Source of the DNA: JADJOM01 sp046327715
GTDB lineage: Bacteria > Gemmatimonadota > Gemmatimonadetes > Gemmatimonadales > GWC2-71-9
Assembly (NCBI GenBank): GCA_046327715.1
Contig: JAXLXY010000002.1
Coordinates: forward strand, 186,001-250,000
Direction of reading: 5' to 3'
DNA: 64,000 bases
Position 1 is the stretch's first letter. Every line of letters starts with the position of its first letter. This document shows positions 57,702-64,000 of the stretch, in pieces. The notes under the pieces are model-generated. The model was not told the DNA's origin. It ran no database searches and saw nothing but the letters and a program-made list of their open reading frames with translations. The position numbers and the translations under genes were made by a program.

Positions 57702-59660
57702 CTACGGCCGCACGATCGTCACCTGCGGCAGCGTGCGCACCCCATCCGACAGCTCCACCCGCACCCCGTGGCCCGCCTCGGGCAACCGGGCGCGGCCACC
57801 ACGCGCAAACGACAGCACCTCGCCGGTACGGGCATCGCGCACCAGCGCCATCGGGTAGGCGGCGTTCCAGCGCAGGTCGAGGGTCCCGCCGGCCTGCACG
57901 GTGGTCAGGGCGGGATCGGCGGCGGCGCCGCCGGCGCGCAGCGCCGCGGCCGGCGCCCGCAGCACGGTCAGCCCATGCCCCACCAGCCGGAGCTGGGCGA
58001 GCCGCGCCTCCTCCCCCGCCCCGATCGGCACCACGAAGGCGAAGTGCTCCTCCGCGCCGCCGGGCAGGTCGGGCACCGCATCGCCCGAGAAGCTCAGGCC
58101 GAAGATCGGCTGGCCCTGCGCGTCGAGCGCCTCCACCCGGTGGGGCCCGGGGCGGGCGGGCAGCCGCGCCGGCGCCTGCACCACGAACGACGGCTCCAGG
58201 ATCACGTTGCCCGCGACGATGCGGCCCCAGACCAGCAGGCCGCGGCCGGGGGTGGCGCCGGTGCGGACCGACCCCTGCTGGTCGGGGGCGGTGCCACGCC
58301 AGGCCAGGATGGCACTGTAGGTGTAGTCGCTGACCCAGTCGGGATCGCAGTAGCTCATGAGGTCCACGAATCCCGAGGGCGTCTTGAGCGCGAGGCCCGT
58401 CAGGTCGAGACCCCAGCTCCCGATGGCGGCGTTGGTATAGGGATAGCCCGGATCGGGGCCGCTGGGATTGCCGCAGGGGGCGTGGTTGCGGCCGAAGTTG
58501 TGGCCCAGTTCGTGGGCGATCACGCCCGGCGCGCTGGACGCCTTGTCCCACGCGATCGACGCCGGCGCCCCGATGTAGCCCAGACCCGCGATGCCCCCAC
58601 CGTAGGTCACCTGGATGATGCCCACGTAGTGGGCGCTGCTGCCGTCGGTGGCGCGGAGCGCACCCACTTCGCCCAGGGTCTGGCCCCAGCCGCCGTTGCC
58701 GTCATTCGACTGGTAGACCGGCGCGTTCGTGGTGTAGGTGTTGCGCACCTCCGCGGTCACCTCGCCCAGCGGGAACATGCGCCGGGTGGTCTCGATGAAG
58801 GCGGCCTTGTTGCCGGCGTTCACCGCGCCGGTGAGGTCGTTCACCGACTGCTTGACCGGCACGAAGCGCACCGTGAGCGGCGGGACGTTCTGCACCGTGA
58901 CCGCCTGGGTCCCCGCCCCGCCCGGCCAGCGGTTGTCCGACTCGCTGGTCTCCGGCACCGCGTCGGTCGGGTCCACCTCCACCTGGTAGCTCAGCCCCGC
59001 GAGCACCCGCGCCCCCGGGATCAGCACGTTCCACGTCTTGGCGAGCGAGGCGGTGTCGGGGGTGAGCGGCACCTGCGCCTGCGGCGCCGCTACCAGCAGC
59101 GAGTCGACCGGGGTGCCACCCTGGTAGAGCCGCACCCGCACCGCCGGCTGGGCGCCGTTGGCTCCGCTCGCCACCACGAAGACCCGGAGCATCGCGTCCC
59201 GGCCCCCGACCATGGGGATGGAGCCGTCGGCGCGCTGGCTGCTCTGGATGAGCTGGGTACCCGCCACCGTCAGGTTCACGGTCGTCGCGGGCCCGCCGGT
59301 GTAGGCCACGGCCACCTGGGCGGTGTCGCCGTCGGTCACCACGACGCTGTCGGGCGCCGCGCTCGCGGTCCAGGTCTGGGCCTGCGCGTTCACGTAGCCG
59401 GTGCTGACGTAATAGGTCCCCTCGTCCAGGCCGTTGAGCACCGCCGAGGCGGAGAGGTCCTTGTCGTAGCCGCCGGGACCGCTCACGGTCACCCGCGCTG
59501 CGGTGCCGGCCGGGAGGCCGCTCACCGTCACCGCGAGATGGCCGGAGCCGCCGGGGCCGGAGCCGCCGCCATCACCGCCGCCGCAGGCGGCCAGGAGCGC
59601 GGCCAGGGACACCGCGGCGGCATGCCGCCGACGGGGGCCGGTCAGGTCAATTCGGGGCAT
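57702..59660 (-). CDS. Metzincin-like metallopeptidase lipoprotein
   Basis: 652 residues. Signal peptide with lipobox LLAAC (Cys26), a Gly/Ser linker, an N-terminal beta-domain (about 40-115), a CARDB-like segment with YQVEVDPTDAVPETSESDNRWPG (about 200-245), then a protease domain with the full zinc motif HELGHNFGRNH (383-393, HExxHxxGxxH) and a Met-turn-like DLMSYCDP about 45 residues later. The C-terminal 180 residues are beta-rich. Resembles the M66/reprolysin-like secreted proteases. ATG at 59660 lies inside the end of the upstream lipoprotein gene (14-base overlap), so the two are made together. Confidence 0.82.
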   Translation of the reverse strand: MPRIDLTGPRRRHAAAVSLAALLAACGGGDGGGSGPGGSGHLAVTVSGLPAGTAARVTVSGPGGYDKDLSASAVLNGLDEGTYYVSTGYVNAQAQTWTASAAPDSVVVTDGDTAQVAVAYTGGPATTVNLTVAGTQLIQSSQRADGSIPMVGGRDAMLRVFVVASGANGAQPAVRVRLYQGGTPVDSLLVAAPQAQVPLTPDTASLAKTWNVLIPGARVLAGLSYQVEVDPTDAVPETSESDNRWPGGAGTQAVTVQNVPPLTVRFVPVKQSVNDLTGAVNAGNKAAFIETTRRMFPLGEVTAEVRNTYTTNAPVYQSNDGNGGWGQTLGEVGALRATDGSSAHYVGIIQVTYGGGIAGLGYIGAPASIAWDKASSAPGVIAHELGHNFGRNHAPCGNPSGPDPGYPYTNAAIGSWGLDLTGLALKTPSGFVDLMSYCDPDWVSDYTYSAILAWRGTAPDQQGSVRTGATPGRGLLVWGRIVAGNVILEPSFVVQAPARLPARPGPHRVEALDAQGQPIFGLSFSGDAVPDLPGGAEEHFAFVVPIGAGEEARLAQLRLVGHGLTVLRAPAAALRAGGAAADPALTTVQAGGTLDLRWNAAYPMALVRDARTGEVLSFARGGRARLPEAGHGVRVELSDGVRTLPQVTIVRP

Positions 59661-60906
59661 GGACACCGTTCCCTCCGTACGACCGGGTGGCCCCGAACGC
59701 CTGTGACTCGAGCGGCCAGGGACGGGTATTGTCGAGCGACGCCAGCTTCTGCTTCACGGCGCCGGGGAAGACCGCGGTATCGGCATGGCCACCGAACGGA
59801 TCGGTGTACCACACCTTCGGCCCCCCGGCGTTGTTGATCACCGTCTGGTTGAAGTACACCTCGCGCACCAGCCCGTTGAGGGTGGAGCGGGGATCGTCCC
59901 AGGTGACATCGGAGACGCCGCCATCGGCGGTGGAGGCACTGCAGGCCCCCCCGGCGGCATGGTCGCCGTTCGGCTCCACCTCGTAGCAGGCATCGAGGGA
60001 GCGGCCGGTCAGGTCGCCGCGCCCCCCATCGTAGTATCGGCTGGGCGCGAAAACGGCAAAGTGGGGGTCGAAGTAGGCCAGCTGGCTGCCGTCGCCCCGG
60101 CGCAGGTAGTTGCCGCTCACCCAGTCCTCGTACAGCCCCTCGCTGAACTGGGAGAACTGGCCGCCGGGCACCAGGATGAAGTCGGTGATGCAGGAGCGGT
60201 CGGGGATGAAGCGCACCCCGCTCCCGGCCGGCGAGTTGGCCGGCACGGGGGTGCCCGCGGCCACCACCGTCGCCTTGTCGCAGGAGCGGGTGAATTCTCC
60301 CGGCGTCCCGAAGGCCACCATGATCGTGGCGTGCAGCTCGGTGCCGTCGGTGCACCGGACATGGTACGCCAGCTCGTGCAGGTTGTTGGTGAAGGCATCC
60401 TTGGAGTGGGTGCCCTGGTGGATCTTGGTCAGGAAGTCGCACTGCACCCCGATGTTCACCCGCTGGGCGCCCACCGTGCGCTGCAGCTCCACCCCGTTCT
60501 CCCACTCGATCTTGTGCCCCACGTGATCCTCGAGCCGGGTGCCCGCGGGGTCCCAGGTCTCCAGGGCCTCGTTGGCCACGCCGAAGGGGATCGGGCCGGT
60601 GGTGGCGTAGAGTCGCGACTGCTTCGGGTTGCGGCCGTGCTCGTGGCCGAAGGTGCAGCCGGTCTTCGGGTCGACCGGCGGGTGCCAGGTGGGGTAGAGC
60701 TTCCCGTCGGGACCCACCACGCTGTAGCCGTCGTGGATCTCCTTGGTGCAGGTGTCCCAGTGGCTCGGGGTCCAGCGGCCGTAGGCCTGGCTCACCCCCG
60801 TGGGGGCCGGGCCGCCGCCGGCGTCGTCCCCACGCTGGCAGGCGGCCAGGAAGGACACGCCGAGCAGCAGCGCGGCCAGCGCCGGGACCGGGGCGGTGGT
60901 GGGCAT
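59647..60906 (-). CDS. Lipoprotein of unknown function with FGHEHGRNP motif
   Basis: 419 residues: signal peptide PALAALLLGVSFLAAC with lipobox LAAC, then a Cys-rich region with DTCTKEIHDGYSVVGPDG, YPTWHPPVDPKTGCTFGHEHGRNPKQS, a His/Asp-rich middle (NNLHELAYHVRCTDGTELHATIMVAFG) and a C-terminal part with VWYTDPFGGHADTAVF. At least ten Cys in the mature protein suggest disulfides outside the cytoplasm, and the His clusters could bind metal. I do not recognise the family. Start at 60906 follows GAGG at ideal spacing; ATG 60918 is an alternative. It is translationally linked to the downstream metzincin. Confidence 0.72.
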   Translation of the reverse strand: MPTTAPVPALAALLLGVSFLAACQRGDDAGGGPAPTGVSQAYGRWTPSHWDTCTKEIHDGYSVVGPDGKLYPTWHPPVDPKTGCTFGHEHGRNPKQSRLYATTGPIPFGVANEALETWDPAGTRLEDHVGHKIEWENGVELQRTVGAQRVNIGVQCDFLTKIHQGTHSKDAFTNNLHELAYHVRCTDGTELHATIMVAFGTPGEFTRSCDKATVVAAGTPVPANSPAGSGVRFIPDRSCITDFILVPGGQFSQFSEGLYEDWVSGNYLRRGDGSQLAYFDPHFAVFAPSRYYDGGRGDLTGRSLDACYEVEPNGDHAAGGACSASTADGGVSDVTWDDPRSTLNGLVREVYFNQTVINNAGGPKVWYTDPFGGHADTAVFPGAVKQKLASLDNTRPWPLESQAFGATRSYGGNGVHAPN

Positions 60907-60918
60907 CGGGAACCTCAT

Positions 60919-61050
60919 GGGGCGGCATGCAAGGAAGAACCGGGCCAGACCGGGGCGGAATGGCCGAGGCAGCTGTAGCGGAATGTGACGGAGAAATAAG
61001 AGGGGCGCGGTGCCCGGGATCACGTTCTCAAGCTGTTGCTTGGCAACGTC
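60919..61050. other. Intergenic region between the lipoprotein gene and the diguanylate cyclase gene
   Basis: 132 bases between two minus-strand genes. An AT-richer stretch at about 60990-61000 (TTATTTCTCC on the minus strand) probably belongs to the lipoprotein promoter, but no convincing -35/-10 pair was placed. Confidence 0.3.
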
Positions 61051-62310
61051 TTACGAAGCTGACTCCTGCTCGCCTGATGGCCGGCCGGTGAGTACGAACA
61101 GGGCGGCGGCCGGCGGCGGGCCGACGACCCGGTTGCGCCCCGCCTCCTTGGCCTCGAAGAGCCGGGCATCCGCCCGGTCGAGCAGGTCTTCCGCACGGGT
61201 GCCGTCGTAGCCGTAGGCGGCCACCCCGATGCTGATGGTGACGTGCCCGAGCCCGCTGCGGCGGGGCAGCGCGATGGCCAGGCTGTCCACCATGCGGCGG
61301 ATGGCCTCGGCCCGCTCCAGGGCGGCGTCGGGGTGCATCCCCGGGAAGAGCGCCACGAACTCCTCGCCGCCGTAGCGCACCACGACGTCGCTCACCCGGC
61401 TGTCGCGCTGCAGCGCCCCCGCCACCACCTGGAGCGCCACGTCGCCGGCGGCGTGGCCGTGGGTGTCGTTGAAGTGCTTGAAGTGGTCCACGTCGAGCAT
61501 CAGCAGCGCCACCGGCTCGCCGTAGCGCCGGGCCCGGGACAGCTCCGCCGCCACCCGCTCGTCGAAGTAGCTGCGGTTGGGGAGCCCGGTGAGCCGGTCG
61601 ATGCGCGACTGGCCCCGCAGCCGCTGGCTGCGGAGCACGATGGCCACCGCGAGCAGCGTGGCCACGCCGAGCAGCACCAGGCGGGACACCTGGGTGGCCC
61701 AGTCGAAGGCGCCGTAGCCGTACTGGTCGAGCGCGGGGTCGGCCAGGTCGAAGCGCCAGTGGGCCGTGAGCACCAGCGCGAGGTACTGGGCCATGGCCAG
61801 CCCGCCCGCGGCCAGGCAGATGCGGGTGTCGTAGCGGAGCGCGGTGGCCCCGACGGCGATGAAGTAGACCTCGAAGAGCAGCCGGCTGTTCACCGTGGTG
61901 AGGGGCTGCCCCACCGTGAGGAACGCCGCGAGCGCCATGCTAACGCAGCTCACGTCGAGCAGACTGGTGGCGAGACCGATCCAGGGGCGGTAGAAGTCGC
62001 CGCGCAGCAGGAGCTGCGCACCCACCGCCAGGCCGAACCCCACCAGCCCCGCGGCGAGCCCCACCAGGCCGGCCATCCGGTTGGCCGGGTCGAGCGCCAG
62101 GTTGATGATGGGAATGGGGAGCAGCAGCAGGATGAGCACGGTGCGCACCCGGGCCACCAGCAGTTCCCCCTCGGCACCCGCGTCCATCTGCAGCGGGTCG
62201 GGCGGCTGCAGCACGCGCCGCCACAGCGGCAGCTCCGGCTCCACCGGGACCACCGCCGGGGCGCTGACGGCCCGGGACCGCCGCCGGGAGTACACGTAGC
62301 CCTGGGTCAC
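61051..62310 (-). CDS. Membrane diguanylate cyclase (GGDEF)
   Basis: Makes cyclic di-GMP from two GTP. 419 residues: cytoplasmic N-terminus, six hydrophobic helices (about 50-245), then a GGDEF domain (about 250-405) with DRLTGLPNRSYFDERV, LMLDVDHFKHFNDTHGHAAGD, the active-site loop RYGGEEFVALFPG, and an RxxD inhibitory site (RVSD) five residues before GGEEF, so product inhibition is expected. No periplasmic sensor domain beyond short loops. GTG start one base after the ETF-QO stop. It is the synthase counterpart to the two HD-GYP proteins at the other end of the window. Confidence 0.9.
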   Translation of the reverse strand: MTQGYVYSRRRSRAVSAPAVVPVEPELPLWRRVLQPPDPLQMDAGAEGELLVARVRTVLILLLLPIPIINLALDPANRMAGLVGLAAGLVGFGLAVGAQLLLRGDFYRPWIGLATSLLDVSCVSMALAAFLTVGQPLTTVNSRLLFEVYFIAVGATALRYDTRICLAAGGLAMAQYLALVLTAHWRFDLADPALDQYGYGAFDWATQVSRLVLLGVATLLAVAIVLRSQRLRGQSRIDRLTGLPNRSYFDERVAAELSRARRYGEPVALLMLDVDHFKHFNDTHGHAAGDVALQVVAGALQRDSRVSDVVVRYGGEEFVALFPGMHPDAALERAEAIRRMVDSLAIALPRRSGLGHVTISIGVAAYGYDGTRAEDLLDRADARLFEAKEAGRNRVVGPPPAAALFVLTGRPSGEQESAS

Positions 62311-62311
62311 G

Positions 62312-63979
62312 TCACATCAACCGGTACTTGGGGCCGGAGCCCCCTTCGCGCGGGGTCCAGCGCGGCCCGATGACGTCGGTGGCCTTGCAGTCCACGCAGT
62401 TGGGGGCGTTCACCCGCAGCTCGTCTCCCACCCGCTCGTACACGCCGGCGGGGCAGAGATGGGAGTAGAAGTCGGCCACCTCGGGCGAGATGTCCGGCCC
62501 CACCAGCAGGTGCTGCGGGATGGTGTCACGGGTGGCGTTGCCCGACTTGAAGACCGCGTCGAGCTTGCTGAAGGTGAGCACGCCATCCGGCGACGGCTCG
62601 GCGGCACGGCGGCTCGGCGGCTCGGCCACCCGCTCCCGCTCGGCGTCCTCGTGCATGGGGATGCGGCCGCCGGGAAAGGCCCCACCGGTCAGCGTCATGA
62701 GCCCCGCCTTGAGGCCACCCCGCACCAGGCCGTCCTTGAAGGCCAGTCGCATGTTCCGGGTGCGGTACATGTCGCCCACGATGTAGCTCTCGTTCACCAT
62801 GCGATCGTACGCGGCGAGCTGCGCGGCGGAGGTGTCGCCCGCCTTGAGCGCCTGGAACGCGGCCCGCGCGGCGTAGATTCCCGACTGGATGGCGTAGTGC
62901 ACGCCCTTGAGCGAGGGCACGTCCACGAAGCCCACCGTGTCGCCGGCCATGAGGAGGCCATCGCCGGAGCGGCGCGAGGGCAAGGCGTAGTAGCCGCCCT
63001 CCGGGATGGTCTTGGCGCCCCACTCGAGCAGCTCGCCGCCCTCGAGCCAGGGCCGGATGAGCGGGTGCCCCTTGAGCCGCTGCAGCAGCTGGTGCACGTC
63101 GAGCGCGGCCTCGCGGTAATCGAGCCCCACCACGATGCCGAGCGAGACCATGTCGGGGCCGAGCGGGTACATGAAGGTGCCGCCGAAGGCGGTGCTCGGC
63201 AGCGGCCAGCCCAGGGTGTGGATCACCCGGTCGAGCGGGCGCCGGACCTGCCACACTTCCTTCACGCCGAGGGCGAAGATCTGCGGGTTCTCGGAGCGCA
63301 CCTGCTGCCACTCGCGCCACGCCTGGCCCAGGGTGCCGCGGGTGCCCTCGGTCAGGATGGTGATCTTCGCGGTGACATCGGTGGGTTCCTGGTACCCGTC
63401 GCCAGGGGCGCCGTCGCGGGTGAGGCCGGTGGGCGTGGTGCGGACGCCGGTCACCGCGGTGCCGCTGGCCAGCAGGGCATCGGCGGGGAATCCGGGGAGG
63501 ATGTTCACCCCCAGCGCCTCGGCCTGCTCCCCGAGCCAGCGCACCACCTCGCACAGCGAGGCGGTGTAGAATCCCTCGTTGTGCATGGTGGGCGGGGTGG
63601 GGATCTTGAGCGACCCGCCCTCGGTCAGGAAATACACCGCCTCCCCACTGACCGCCTGCCGGAAGGGGAACTCGCTGTCGGGCTTGTCGGGGAAGAGCTC
63701 CCGGAGCGCCACCGGGTTGATCACGGCCCCGCTCAGGCTGTGCTCGCCCAGGCTGCCGGCCTTCTCCAGGACGGCGATATTCACGTCGGGGAAGCCGGAG
63801 CCGGTGGCCTGCTCGCGCTGCACCAGCCCGGCCAGCTCGATGGCCCCGGCCAGCCCGGCGGGTCCGGCCCCCACGAAGACCACGTCCATTTCCAGCGCCT
63901 CGGCGCTGGGGGGGGCGGTCCGGATGAGCTGGTCGAGGGGGAGGCCGCGCTGGTGCCGGCGGGGCAGAATCGGGGTCAC
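62312..63979 (-). CDS. Electron-transfer flavoprotein:quinone oxidoreductase
   Basis: Passes electrons from ETF (fatty-acid and amino-acid oxidation) to the quinone pool; FAD plus an iron-sulfur cluster, membrane-associated. 555 residues with VVFVGAGPAGLAGAIELA, EKAGSLGEHSLSGAVI, GTFMYPLGPDMVSLGIVVGLDY, LMAGDTVGFVDVPSLKGVHYAI and a C-terminal ferredoxin-like part (CPAGVYERV, NCVDCKATDV). In human ETF-QO the last motif is CVHCKTCD; here the third Cys is Thr, leaving three of four cluster ligands. A Ser/Arg/Ala/Glu-rich insert (AEPPSRRAAEPSP) lies at about 450-465. GTG start near the window edge; the upstream partner is not visible. Confidence 0.9.
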   Translation of the reverse strand: MTPILPRRHQRGLPLDQLIRTAPPSAEALEMDVVFVGAGPAGLAGAIELAGLVQREQATGSGFPDVNIAVLEKAGSLGEHSLSGAVINPVALRELFPDKPDSEFPFRQAVSGEAVYFLTEGGSLKIPTPPTMHNEGFYTASLCEVVRWLGEQAEALGVNILPGFPADALLASGTAVTGVRTTPTGLTRDGAPGDGYQEPTDVTAKITILTEGTRGTLGQAWREWQQVRSENPQIFALGVKEVWQVRRPLDRVIHTLGWPLPSTAFGGTFMYPLGPDMVSLGIVVGLDYREAALDVHQLLQRLKGHPLIRPWLEGGELLEWGAKTIPEGGYYALPSRRSGDGLLMAGDTVGFVDVPSLKGVHYAIQSGIYAARAAFQALKAGDTSAAQLAAYDRMVNESYIVGDMYRTRNMRLAFKDGLVRGGLKAGLMTLTGGAFPGGRIPMHEDAERERVAEPPSRRAAEPSPDGVLTFSKLDAVFKSGNATRDTIPQHLLVGPDISPEVADFYSHLCPAGVYERVGDELRVNAPNCVDCKATDVIGPRWTPREGGSGPKYRLM

Positions 63980-64000
63980 GGGAAGCCGTTCCTCTGGGGG

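Noticed and set aside
57768..59837. Plus-strand open frame of 689 codons
   Set aside because: Antisense to the metzincin gene, whose HELGHNFGRNH motif is decisive.
62590..62645. GCCGCCGAG-type triplet repeat shared with 6406-6421 as a mobile repeat family
   Set aside because: Short, imperfect and explainable by codon bias; no flanking structure or target duplication.

Overview
The window is a dense, very GC-rich (around 70 percent) bacterial chromosome segment with about 61 protein genes, short intergenic gaps and many 1-14 bp stop/start overlaps. Gene content (Ser/Thr kinases with PD40 propeller tails, a GWxTD protein, secreted outer-membrane barrels, lipoproteins with LxAC lipoboxes, APC permeases, menaquinone-type UbiE/D/A/X genes) fits a Gram-negative of the Gemmatimonadota or a neighbouring phylum. 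This placement is inference from content; no rRNA is present. I saw no tRNA, rRNA, CRISPR array, insertion sequence or prophage, and no gene-free stretch exceeds 300 bases.

Layout. 1-2.8 kb: glmM-glmS (minus; glmS runs off the left edge). 2.9-5.1 kb: two tandem response-regulator/HD-GYP genes (minus). 5.2-10.1 kb: cystathionine gamma-synthase-like enzyme, M48 protease, purD, cupredoxin lipoprotein, ECF sigma factor. 10.2-14.3 kb: PD40 kinase divergent from a GAFTGA-type regulator. 14.4-19.7 kb: mutM, a UvrC-like nuclease, GWxTD protein, two secreted proteins. 19.7-24.0 kb: minus-strand quinone operon ubiE-ubiD-ubiA-(49-aa basic protein)-ubiX-phosphoesterase, probably the last steps of the futalosine menaquinone pathway. 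24.1-27.1 kb: ECF sigma, anti-sigma with two zinc motifs, bactofilin-like membrane protein. 27.1-32.2 kb: SAM hydrolase, membrane kinase, nrnA-nfuA-mrp. 32.3-38.3 kb: APC permease, guaB, second APC permease, two small/secreted genes. 38.4-46.6 kb: gpmI, outer-membrane proteins, a degenerate PTPS homologue, CoA-binding protein, mobA-mobB-moeA, and an RlmL-like methyltransferase with no ATG/GTG/TTG start. 46.6-48.7 kb: a manganese (yybP-ykoY) riboswitch with terminator ahead of htpX-terC. 48.7-52.9 kb: SDR, MFS transporter, four-repeat secreted protein, small membrane protein. 53-57.7 kb: lysine/diaminopimelate operon dapE-asd-dapB-dapA-dapD, preceded by a 31-codon leader ORF and an intrinsic terminator. 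57.7-64 kb: metzincin-like lipoprotein and its partner, a diguanylate cyclase, ETF-quinone oxidoreductase.

Most notable: (1) the dap operon leader looks like a classical peptide attenuator, with Thr/Lys/Met codons clustered in the leader, a competing antiterminator pairing and no room for a promoter after the terminator; (2) a riboswitch whose P1 strand is reused as a terminator arm, controlling a membrane protease and TerC; (3) a recurring TANNNT-N6-ATG arrangement suggesting leaderless transcripts; (4) several enzymes lacking expected key residues (PTPS homologue, ETF-QO, MobB, Mrp). Functional calls rest on motifs read by eye; no database search was possible.
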